This document shows positions 42,107 to 49,412 of a stretch of DNA of 49,412 nt, in pieces. The notes beneath the pieces are model-generated. The model made no database searches. It was not told the origin of the DNA and saw only the letters and a list, made by a program, of their open reading frames with translations. Every line of letters starts with the position of its first letter. The stretch's first letter is position 1. The stretch is from positions 2,674,594-2,724,005 of the forward strand of contig HE978651.1 of assembly GCA_000285855.2 (NCBI GenBank), read 5' to 3'. The DNA is from Ruminococcus sp. JC304. Its GTDB lineage: Bacteria > Bacillota > Clostridia > Lachnospirales > Lachnospiraceae. Position numbers and translations under genes: made by a program.

Positions 42107-42897
42107 ACTCTGACCTTCCTTTGCAGCTTTGGTACAGCCTCCAGCAGTTTCCTGGTATACGGATCCTGGGGATGATTCAGTACACGGTCTGCTGTGCCAT
42201 ATTCTACTGTTTTTCCATTTTTCAAAACCAGCACAGTATCTGCCATTGCCCGGACTACCCCGATATCATGTGTCACGAGCACGATTGCAGTTCCAAACAA
42301 CTCTCTTAACTTAAGCATTTCCCTTACAACCTGACGCTGTACAGACACATCCAGAGCACTGGTCGGCTCATCTGCAAATAAGATAGGCGGATTCATAAGC
42401 ATGGCGATTGCTATACCTGCTCTCTGATTCATTCCGCCAGACAGTTCAAATGGATAACTGTCCCACACGCGCTGACTGTCCTTAAAGTTCAATTTGTCAA
42501 ACAGATCCATTGCCCTGCTTTTGGCCTCACTTCTTGTTATCTTCGTATGTGCACGCATACTTTCATAAATCTGTTCTCCGATGGTGCGGATCGGGCACAG
42601 GGAAGCACCTGCATCCTGAAAGATCATGCCAATTCCTGCACCTCTGATCTTTCTTTTTTCTTTCTCCGGTATATCCAGGATATTCTGATCCATATATCGG
42701 ATATCTCCTCTTGTCACAAGACCATCCTGTCCCAGAAGTCCCATTGCGGCTTTGATCAGAGTGCTTTTCCCACTGCCGGATTCTCCCACAAGGCCAAGTA
42801 TCTCTCCATGTTCAAGGGAGAAGCTCACATCATGAACCATCGCTTTCCCGCCAAATGATATCTCTACGGAATCGTAGGTCAGTATTTTTCTATCCAT
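42103..42897 (-). CDS. Peptide/nickel-type ABC transporter ATPase (OppD/DppD-like)
   Basis: A 264-residue ATPase: Walker A GESGSGKSTLIKAAMG, Q-loop MIFQDAGASLCPIRT, signature LSGGMNQRAGIAIAM, Walker B ILFADEPTSALD and H-loop THDIGVV. No iron-sulfur-like or oligopeptide C-terminal extension is seen. It follows the binding protein by 78 nt; that gap holds a small imperfect hairpin (42929-42956). Confidence 0.9.
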   Translation of the reverse strand: MDRKILTYDSVEISFGGKAMVHDVSFSLEHGEILGLVGESGSGKSTLIKAAMGLLGQDGLVTRGDIRYMDQNILDIPEKEKRKIRGAGIGMIFQDAGASLCPIRTIGEQIYESMRAHTKITRSEAKSRAMDLFDKLNFKDSQRVWDSYPFELSGGMNQRAGIAIAMLMNPPILFADEPTSALDVSVQRQVVREMLKLRELFGTAIVLVTHDIGVVRAMADTVLVLKNGKTVEYGTADRVLNHPQDPYTRKLLEAVPKLQRKVRV

Positions 42898-42975
42898 TTC
42901 TGTAAACCATCCTTGCTAATCCTTACCAAATCAGAGGCAATAGGTATTTTGCCCCTGAAATATCATCGTTCAAGT

Positions 42976-44514
42976 TTAGTTGATGTCCAGATCTGCTGTC
43001 AGTTCATAATAATCACATGGATGTGCAGTCAGTCCTGTTACATTAGACTGCATGATCATACTCATTCTCAGGTGAGAGCAGAATACATAGGCATTATCAT
43101 CCATGATTGTCTGCTGCATCTGAATTGCCAGATCTGAACGCTTATCTGCATCGAATTCTTGCTTCATCTGTTTTTCCAGATCTTCCAGTTTATCACTGTG
43201 ATAATGTCCGTTATTGCTTGCAGATTCATCCAGTGTACAGGAAGTGAAGAAATACTCCGGATCTCCTGTAGGTGCAGTTACCATGGCACTTGCATATACA
43301 TCCCATAATGTAGGGTCTTTACGGATAGTATTATTATCAGAGGTACAATTTATCTGAACATCCATACCGATTTCTTTTAAGGTTGCCTGTGCAGACTCTG
43401 CAAGAAGCGGAAGCTCCTGACGGCTGGGATAAGTAAGCCAGCGGATCTCCAGTTTCTGTCCGTCTTTTTCACGGATACCGTCACCATCGGAATCCACCCA
43501 TCCTGCTTCTTCCAAAACCTTTTTCGCCCCATCAGGATCATAGCTCTCTGTTGTCAGATTCTGTCCGCCAAAAGAGAAGGTATCCGGGAAAACACCCACT
43601 GCAGGATATCCATATCCGTTCAGGAGCACAGACACAAAACTGTCCTTATCAATACCCATGGCAATTGCTTTACGCACTGCAGGGTCAGATGTTACAGGAC
43701 TTTCAAAGTTCATCCACGCATAGAATGCACGGCTTGTAGCTGTGCTGGTAAATGTAAAGTCATCATTTTCAAATAAGGGATAGCTTGCATATGCCATACC
43801 ATAGGCAGCATTGATTTCCCCTGCCTGAAGAGCCATTGCCAGTGTATCACCGTCAGAGATTGTGCGGACAGTGATCTCATCCACATTTACATCTCCGTTC
43901 CAGTAGTTTTCATTCTTTACAAGATTAACATGATCATCTGTCACCAGTTCAGTTGCCACATAAGGACCTGTACCGATTACAATCCCATCATCACTGACAC
44001 CTGCCTGCATATCAATAATGCATCCATAAGGATCACTGAGATAATTGATAAGTGCAGGCTTCGGTTCTGTAGTCTTTATGGTAACAGTATTTCCGTCAGC
44101 CTCGATAGTATCAATGCAGAGATCCCCTGCTGCACGCTCATGATTGGCAACCAGAGCCTCCAGGCTTTCCTTTACTGCCTCTCCGTCACAGGCACGTCCA
44201 TTGGAGAACACAACTCCGTCATTCAGTGTGATCTTCCAGGTCAGCTCGTCAATATTTTCATACTCTTTTGCGATCCATGGCTCTATTTCCATGGTATCGG
44301 AATAACGGAAAAGAGTTTCCCCTACTCCATAACGGATACACGCCCATCCTGCATATGTATTTTGTGGATTAATATCTGCCTCTTCATTTTCCGCATTAAA
44401 GGTGGTATCACCAAATACAAATGTCTTTTTGTCTGCTGCCAGTGTTGGCATAGCTGTCGCTCCTACAGCCAGCCCCAGGGCAATTGCCATTGCCAGAAAT
44501 TTCTTTGCTCTCAT
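42976..44514 (-). CDS. Extracellular solute-binding protein, family 5 (peptide/nickel type), without lipobox
   Basis: A 512-residue SBP_bac_5 protein. Its signal peptide (MRAKKFLAMAIALGLAVGAT..LAA) lacks the lipobox cysteine expected for Gram-positive binding proteins, so by sequence it would be cleaved and released or held by another partner. Family motifs: the early RYGVGETLFRYSDTMEIEPW, YVATELVTDDHVNLVKNENY, then WNGDVNVDEITVRTISDGDT, and DPAVRKAIAMGIDKD. Length and the ENYWNG block fit nickel/peptide (NikA/DppA) types; no clear His-rich or Cys metal site was seen, so peptide, nickel or another ligand remains open. Third gene of the operon, after both permeases. Confidence 0.88.
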   Translation of the reverse strand: MRAKKFLAMAIALGLAVGATAMPTLAADKKTFVFGDTTFNAENEEADINPQNTYAGWACIRYGVGETLFRYSDTMEIEPWIAKEYENIDELTWKITLNDGVVFSNGRACDGEAVKESLEALVANHERAAGDLCIDTIEADGNTVTIKTTEPKPALINYLSDPYGCIIDMQAGVSDDGIVIGTGPYVATELVTDDHVNLVKNENYWNGDVNVDEITVRTISDGDTLAMALQAGEINAAYGMAYASYPLFENDDFTFTSTATSRAFYAWMNFESPVTSDPAVRKAIAMGIDKDSFVSVLLNGYGYPAVGVFPDTFSFGGQNLTTESYDPDGAKKVLEEAGWVDSDGDGIREKDGQKLEIRWLTYPSRQELPLLAESAQATLKEIGMDVQINCTSDNNTIRKDPTLWDVYASAMVTAPTGDPEYFFTSCTLDESASNNGHYHSDKLEDLEKQMKQEFDADKRSDLAIQMQQTIMDDNAYVFCSHLRMSMIMQSNVTGLTAHPCDYYELTADLDIN

Positions 44515-44548
44515 TTTCTTTCCTCCTCGTTTGTTTTCATATTACTTA

Positions 44549-45415
44549 TCATGAACGGCTGTTCTTCGGATCCAGATAGTCACGGACTGTATCACCTAAC
44601 AGATTGAAAATTGCCACAGATATAAAAATTGCAATTCCAGGTGATAATACTACCCATGGATATGTCTGGATCATACTTCGTCCGCTGCTCATCATACTTC
44701 CCCACTCAGCCATGGGAATCTGTGCTCCCAGTCCAAGAAATGACAGGCCCGCAAGCTCCATCATCATAGTACCGATATCAAGCATGGCTGTTACCAGAAC
44801 AGGTCCCAGCATATTTGGAAGAATATGCCTGAGCATAATCTGACCTGAGCTGTCACCTGCCAGTATGGCAGCATGAATATAAGGTTCCTCTTTTAATGCC
44901 AGAGTCTGCCCTCTGGCAATCCGTGAATATTTCGGCCAGCTTACTACTGCCAGTGCTATAACAGCATTCTGAATGCCTCCCCCAAGAATAGCCGCAATCG
45001 CCATGGCAAATACAAGCCCAGGGAAAGCAAGACATACATCTGAAATCCTCATCATAACAGCATCTGCAGCTCCGCCAAAATATCCGCAGCATACACCCAC
45101 AGCTGTTCCTAACACAGAGATCACCGCAACCAGGATAAAGGTGGAGAAAATACTGGCTCTTGCACCACTTATAACTCTGGACAACATATCTCTTCCATAT
45201 GTATCCGTTCCCATAGGATGCTGAAGACTGGGGGGCTGAAGCGCACTTGTCAGATCCTGTGCATAAGGATCATATGGACAGAGATGCTCTGAAAAAACTG
45301 CAAGTATTACAAGCCCTATTGCCAGAATAAGAAAAAAGACCAGCTTTTGTTTTATATGGTTTTTCTTAATCTTCTGTACACGCACTGTCACATTTTTATT
45401 CTGCTTTTCACTCAT
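44549..45415 (-). CDS. Peptide/nickel-type ABC permease (DppC/NikC-like)
   Basis: A 288-residue membrane permease, about six helices, starting at ATG 45415 (GGGAGG upstream), which overlaps the other permease gene by four bases (ATGA). The coupling loop with the EAA-type motif is ALKEEPYIHAAILAGDSSGQ. The N-terminus carries the usual DppC-type MGTDTYGRDMLSRVISG segment. Confidence 0.9.
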   Translation of the reverse strand: MSEKQNKNVTVRVQKIKKNHIKQKLVFFLILAIGLVILAVFSEHLCPYDPYAQDLTSALQPPSLQHPMGTDTYGRDMLSRVISGARASIFSTFILVAVISVLGTAVGVCCGYFGGAADAVMMRISDVCLAFPGLVFAMAIAAILGGGIQNAVIALAVVSWPKYSRIARGQTLALKEEPYIHAAILAGDSSGQIMLRHILPNMLGPVLVTAMLDIGTMMMELAGLSFLGLGAQIPMAEWGSMMSSGRSMIQTYPWVVLSPGIAIFISVAIFNLLGDTVRDYLDPKNSRS

Positions 45416-46356
45416 TGTTTCACACCTCCCAGACGGATTCTTGGATCCAGGAACCGGTATGACAGATCTGTAAGCAGATTTACCACAACATAGATGATTG
45501 CCATCCACATAACATATGCCTGAATAATAGGATAATCACGCATGGAGATGGCATCTACTGCCATCTTTCCAACTCCATCCCACATAAAGATCGATTCTAC
45601 GATCGCAGTTCCTCCCAGCAGATTTCCCACTGACAGCATCAGCAAGGTAATGATGGTTACCAGCGAAGCCTTCATACTGCTTTTCCAAAGAGTAACAGAA
45701 AACTTTACTCCCCTTGCTTTCGCTCCTGCCACATAGTCTTTGCTTAATTCATCCAGCACAGTTGCACGGACCTGGCGGAGATACTTGGCTGACATGGCAA
45801 TTGCCAGAGTGATTGCCGGCATTGCCACACTCTTTAAGCTTACTTCTTTGGCTATAACTGGAAAAATCCGCAGCCTGATCGCAAGAAAATACATCAACAG
45901 CAATGATACAAAAAAATTAGGAAGACTGTTTCCTATAAAGCTGCATAAGCGGATCAAATAATCCATAATCGTATTCTGTTTCACTGCTGACAGAATCCCC
46001 AGAGGAATTGATATGATGATAGTCAGCAAAATAGATGTCACTGTAAGAAGCAGTGTTGCCGGAAGCTTCGATATGAAAGTATCAAAAACCGGAAGACTGG
46101 ATACATAGCTGTTTCCCATATCTCCATGAAGCAGTTTCCCAAGCCACACAAAATACTGGGTCAAAAATGGTTTGTCCAGTCCCAGCTGTTCTCTGGCTGC
46201 ATTTAACTTATCTTCTGATACAATCTGTCCTGTATTTTCCATTTTTTGTGTTACCACATCGCTTCCGGCAATCCGCATCATGCCATAAGAGAGAAAAGTA
46301 ATCGCAAACAAAATGGGAATCAGCTGGAGCAGTCGTCTGAATGCATATTTTTTCAT
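45412..46356 (-). CDS. Peptide/nickel-type ABC permease (DppB/NikB-like)
   Basis: A 314-residue membrane permease opening MKKYAFRRLLQLIPILFAIT, with family landmarks GDMGNSYVSSLPVFDTFISK and the coupling segment LSKDYVAGAKARGVKFSVTL. First gene of the five-gene operon (permeases, binding protein, two ATPases). Confidence 0.9.
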   Translation of the reverse strand: MKKYAFRRLLQLIPILFAITFLSYGMMRIAGSDVVTQKMENTGQIVSEDKLNAAREQLGLDKPFLTQYFVWLGKLLHGDMGNSYVSSLPVFDTFISKLPATLLLTVTSILLTIIISIPLGILSAVKQNTIMDYLIRLCSFIGNSLPNFFVSLLLMYFLAIRLRIFPVIAKEVSLKSVAMPAITLAIAMSAKYLRQVRATVLDELSKDYVAGAKARGVKFSVTLWKSSMKASLVTIITLLMLSVGNLLGGTAIVESIFMWDGVGKMAVDAISMRDYPIIQAYVMWMAIIYVVVNLLTDLSYRFLDPRIRLGGVKQ

Positions 46357-46425
46357 TTGAGTATCTCCATTTTATAATTTTTCAAAATTGTACTTCTAAT
46401 TAGCCACCATTCAGTTTAACAAAAG

Positions 46426-46466
46426 CAAAAATAGCCCACAACCCACCCTGGGGGTTATGAGCTATT
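46426..46466 (-). terminator. Terminator between LysR gene and ABC operon
   Basis: Imperfect stem AATAGC-CA-AACCC / GGGTT-TG-GCTATT, 6-nt GC-rich loop, followed on the minus strand by five T. It separates LysR from the transporter genes but could also act as a leader attenuator of the operon. Confidence 0.65.
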
Positions 46467-46589
46467 CTTAATTTGAATATGTATCTTTATTTTTGGAATA
46501 TGCAAATGGCTGGACAGCAGACATTAGACAGCACCAGTCTAAACGGAACAGCTCACCGCAACGAGCAAGAAAGCCAACTGTAATTTTTA

Positions 46590-47498
46590 TTAATGCTTCG
46601 GCAGTCTGCTCTTTAAAAACTCCACAAGTTCAGCCACACTCTCATCCATTTCTTCTCCTTTGTGAAGTATAAAGCCAAAAATAACTTTACTGTCACCAAG
46701 ATCCAGAGGGATTCCCGGTGTAGTTCCTTCTTTGTTTTCTGACAGGTAACTTCCGCTTATATTTGCCACCTTACTGTTCTTCAGCATTTTTTCCATAATA
46801 TAATCACTGTTGGTCAGCACAGAAATATCAATGTCCTTCCATTGGAATGCATCCTCTTTTACAGCACCAATGTCAAAAAATTCATCCTGATAATTCTGTA
46901 TAAAACGGATTCCTTCCAGGTCTTCCAGTTCTGCCCTATCTTTGCCGGAATTGTAAAGCTCTGTCAGCCGTCCCGGATACAGCATTACATCTGTTTCATA
47001 GATAGGTTCGAAATGCATTTTGTTTTTTGACAGTTCATACAAAAAATTTTCCTTCTGCTGACTGAGGATATATACAAAACCAATGTCATCCATATAATCC
47101 CGTACTCTTTCCATTACGCTCTGTACGCCTGCTGTTGTTACCTGGAAATGGTAATTTTTTTCATAAGTTTCATTATAAAAGTCTACAAACTGATTGGCAA
47201 ACCAGGAACTGGGATTTAAAGATATCCGGATCCATTTTGTCATTCCGCTGGAAGCCATATTTTCCAGAACATTTACTTCATTTATAATTTTCGACGCATA
47301 TTCATAAATCTTGTGCCCCTGTACTGTTAGTCTGATTCCTCTCGGAAGCCGTTCAAAAAGCTGCATTCCCAGTGTATCTTCTAGTCCCTTGATCACCTTG
47401 CTGACGCTGGGCTGTGTAGAATACAGATTTTTCGCAGCATCACTGAATGAACCCGTCTGCGCACATACTACGAAATACTGTAATTGTTTTAAATCCAT
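46590..47498 (-). CDS. LysR family transcriptional regulator
   Basis: A 302-residue protein with the N-terminal HTH GSFSDAAKNLYSTQPSVSKV (~17-36) and the two-lobed ligand-binding domain of the family (for example RISLNPSSWFANQFVDFYNE). Located just upstream of, and in the same orientation as, the nickel/peptide-type ABC operon, so it probably controls uptake of that ligand. Its start overlaps no other gene. Confidence 0.92.
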   Translation of the reverse strand: MDLKQLQYFVVCAQTGSFSDAAKNLYSTQPSVSKVIKGLEDTLGMQLFERLPRGIRLTVQGHKIYEYASKIINEVNVLENMASSGMTKWIRISLNPSSWFANQFVDFYNETYEKNYHFQVTTAGVQSVMERVRDYMDDIGFVYILSQQKENFLYELSKNKMHFEPIYETDVMLYPGRLTELYNSGKDRAELEDLEGIRFIQNYQDEFFDIGAVKEDAFQWKDIDISVLTNSDYIMEKMLKNSKVANISGSYLSENKEGTTPGIPLDLGDSKVIFGFILHKGEEMDESVAELVEFLKSRLPKH

Positions 47499-47575
47499 AA
47501 AGATTTTATCCCTCTTTCTTCAGTTCCTTTTCTTTTTCAGAAGTCCATGCATAGCCGATTGCAGCAGAACTGTCA

Positions 47576-49324
47576 TTAACCTTTTTTTCTATTTTGAGTT
47601 TTATCTCTGTACATTCTGTGATCTGCCATAATACGGATATCTCCAATTTCAGAGCTGTGCTCAGGATAAATAGCATAGCCACAACTTGTATCCACATACA
47701 GCATATGTCCTTCTATCACAAAGGGCGCATCAATTGCATTCTTTATTCTTCTGACCATCATTTCACAGAATTCATCATTTATATTGCCCTCCTCAATGAT
47801 CAGTGAAAACTCATCTCCTCCGATCCGGAAAGCATAATCTGTATTTCGTATACATTTACGCAGTCTCTGGGAAACCGCCTTCAGTAATTTGTCTCCCATA
47901 TCATGTCCATACGTATCATTAACCGGTTTAAACCTGTCCAGATCCAGATAGAACATGGCAAATTTTTTATGCAGCTTTCCATTTCTTTTTAATCTTTCGG
48001 AAAGATAACGCTCATTATAAAGTCCGGTCAGTGCATCCGTATTTGCCAGCTTCTCAAGTTCATGCTTCTGCCCGATATCCTGAGCGATCAACATTACTTT
48101 GGACAGTATACTACCTTTCCATTCCACAGGTATCACCGACATTACTTTATAAGAAGATCTGTCAAGAGTACAATATTCAAAGGTATACAGATCATCCTCA
48201 GACATAATAACTTTTCTCAAATGTTCCGGTGAAAGCAGATTATCCATCTGTGTATTTATCTTTTCCGTAAGTACCACATACTCTCCGGACATACTCTGAA
48301 GCAATTCCCTGTAATCACCTGTAGGATTATAATAAGACTCATTGTTCATCTCATAATATTCATATATCCCGCTGTCCAGATCACAAACTGCAAAACGCTC
48401 TACAAGCCTGGTTACTCCCTGAATAAGCTGATCCATTGCGATGTTTTGCTTTAACATCGCTCTGCGTTCTTTTTCCGCATTTTTCGAATCCGTCACATCA
48501 CGAAGAAAAATCATGGCGTGTCTGACCTCTCCGTTCTCATCTGTATCTCCCTCCATCACTACATTCCGGATAATACGCTGCTCTCCGTCAAACACTGCTT
48601 TGCATTCCTGACTGAGTTCCCCGGTAATTTTTCTGAGTTCCTTCATAATATATTCCCTGTTATAAATCTGCGCGACCGCCTCTTTACTCTCAGGACAGAC
48701 ATAATTATCAAGAAACATCTGTATCAGTTCATCCCATGTCCGGCTTTTGTTGAAAATTTCCTGAAGCGAACCCTTTACTTTCATAGATTCAAATGTATTT
48801 TCCTGAAGATCTACATAATATTCACACAGATTCATATCTGTAAAAGCCCGGTGAAAAGCAGCCTCCCTTGCTTCCTGATTCCGGGCAAAGTGATCAGATC
48901 TGGCAGATAATACCCAGATTGGCCGTCCTTTATTATCCCTGGCATCTGCCTTCATAATCCTTACCGGTATTGATAAACCTTTACTGTCTGTCAGATACAA
49001 TATGTGAGAACCCTGTAAATCATGAAGTCTTTCCGGTGAAAATATATGCTTTTGCTCATTGCAGACCACACTGAGCATAGAACCATCTGATGCTTTCATA
49101 AATTCATCAAGGTCATCCCACCCCAAAAGCTGCAGAAAATAGTTACTTACACTCCAGATTGTCAGCTTCTCATCATAATAACCGGCGACTGTTCCCACCG
49201 GATCATTCTGTTTCAGTACATATTCAATAGCTTCCTGAACTGAAGGATTAATATCCGTATCTTCATTTGCGACATATATTTCAATCTTATTCATTTTGTT
49301 AAGCATACACCTATGCTCTGACAT
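47576..49324 (-). CDS. PAS-GGDEF diguanylate cyclase
   Basis: A 582-residue cytosolic protein. Two PAS-like sensory segments (~40-140, TIWSVSNYFLQLLGWDDLDE, and ~160-275), a linker with a further sensor-like segment, then a GGDEF domain at ~430-575 with the intact signature RIGGDEF (~498), LDLDRFKPVNDTYGHDMGD and NTDALTGLYNERYLSER. Should make c-di-GMP. An RxxD I-site, if present, was not confirmed. The start could be 49324 or one of the Mets up to residue 11; none has a fully convincing site. Confidence 0.9.
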   Translation of the reverse strand: MSEHRCMLNKMNKIEIYVANEDTDINPSVQEAIEYVLKQNDPVGTVAGYYDEKLTIWSVSNYFLQLLGWDDLDEFMKASDGSMLSVVCNEQKHIFSPERLHDLQGSHILYLTDSKGLSIPVRIMKADARDNKGRPIWVLSARSDHFARNQEAREAAFHRAFTDMNLCEYYVDLQENTFESMKVKGSLQEIFNKSRTWDELIQMFLDNYVCPESKEAVAQIYNREYIMKELRKITGELSQECKAVFDGEQRIIRNVVMEGDTDENGEVRHAMIFLRDVTDSKNAEKERRAMLKQNIAMDQLIQGVTRLVERFAVCDLDSGIYEYYEMNNESYYNPTGDYRELLQSMSGEYVVLTEKINTQMDNLLSPEHLRKVIMSEDDLYTFEYCTLDRSSYKVMSVIPVEWKGSILSKVMLIAQDIGQKHELEKLANTDALTGLYNERYLSERLKRNGKLHKKFAMFYLDLDRFKPVNDTYGHDMGDKLLKAVSQRLRKCIRNTDYAFRIGGDEFSLIIEEGNINDEFCEMMVRRIKNAIDAPFVIEGHMLYVDTSCGYAIYPEHSSEIGDIRIMADHRMYRDKTQNRKKG

Positions 49325-49356
49325 GATATTCTCAACCTTTCTGTGAATTATATCCT

Positions 49357-49376
49357 CACATGACTGAAGTCACGTG
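49357..49376. mobile_element. Possible IS200/IS605-type terminal hairpin at the window edge
   Basis: Hairpin CAC-a-TGACT-ga-AGTCA-c-GTG followed by GCTTCCAG. The TGACTGAAGTCACG-GCTTC pattern resembles the ends of IS200/IS605 and TnpB-carrying elements in Clostridia. No transposase or TnpB gene lies inside the window, so the call rests on a ~30-nt resemblance. Confidence 0.35.
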
Positions 49377-49412
49377 CTTCCAGACACTTTAGGCGTCAGA
49401 CTCAATATCGAC

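Noticed and set aside
1-49412. tRNA, rRNA, integrase attachment sites, prophage genes
   Set aside because: I searched by eye for tRNA-like cloverleaf ends, rRNA motifs, integrase and phage structural motifs and found none that hold up; a tool-based scan would be more sensitive.

Overview
The window looks like a chromosomal stretch from a gut-type Clostridia, most likely a Lachnospiraceae (Blautia/Ruminococcus-like). This is an inference from strong GGAGG ribosome-binding sites, many sigma-A-type promoters, AgrA/AgrC-like regulators, a giant Big_2/MBG surface protein, MalT/LuxR-type regulators, and a polyamine operon of the arginine decarboxylase/carboxynorspermidine type. Most genes lie on the minus strand. 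I saw no rRNA, tRNA, CRISPR array, plasmid origin or complete insertion sequence.

Layout. (1) 1-7.6 kb: a LuxR-type regulator, a 1627-residue secreted repeat protein with a well-formed promoter beside a G9 tract, then about 1.1 kb of gene debris (AbiEii-like, TnpV-like and thiazoline-carboxylate-hydrolase-like fragments, plus one copy of a 36-bp direct repeat whose partner is at the left window edge). (2) 7.6-13.9 kb: a secreted alkyl-sulfatase-like metallo-beta-lactamase protein, a pseudo-receiver, a frameshifted LytTR response regulator, a GHKL sensor kinase, and a secreted orphan protein facing them. (3) 13.9-18.3 kb: a second decayed accessory zone (MalT-like N-terminal stub, XRE fragment, AAA-ATPase/PD-(D/E)XK gene broken by an internal deletion) containing an intact DUF554 membrane protein and an Uma2-family nuclease. 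(4) 18.3-21 kb: small metabolic genes. (5) 21-26.4 kb: a TetR regulator convergent with a stand-alone acyl-adenylate ligase, acyl carrier protein and condensation-domain protein, with an alpha/beta hydrolase upstream. This looks like a minimal non-modular NRPS-like or acyl-conjugating pathway. (6) 26.4-29.8 kb: a 1125-residue membrane GGDEF-PAS-GGDEF-EAL protein. (7) 30.1-36.3 kb: a polyamine operon (arginine decarboxylase, spermidine-synthase family, agmatinase family, carboxynorspermidine dehydrogenase, carboxynorspermidine decarboxylase) behind a 350-400 nt structured leader that ends in an intrinsic terminator. (8) 36.4-41.2 kb: EamA transporter with cysteine desulfidase-family enzyme, MarR with MATE pump, and a LOG-family hydrolase. 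(9) 41.3-47.5 kb: a five-gene peptide/nickel-type ABC transporter and a LysR regulator. (10) 47.6-49.4 kb: a PAS-GGDEF protein and, at the right edge, a hairpin that may be the end of an IS200/IS605-type element.

How it fits together. The polyamine genes encode arginine to agmatine to putrescine to carboxyspermidine to spermidine, and an aminopropyltransferase-family gene sits in the same operon without a visible SAM decarboxylase. Two otherwise intact genes (the LytTR regulator and the carboxynorspermidine dehydrogenase) are each broken by one missing A in a homopolymer. That could be slippage-based regulation, decay, or an assembly error. The features I consider most likely to reward follow-up are the speA leader RNA, the stand-alone ligase/ACP/condensation cluster, and the LytTR/GHKL locus with its two secreted proteins.
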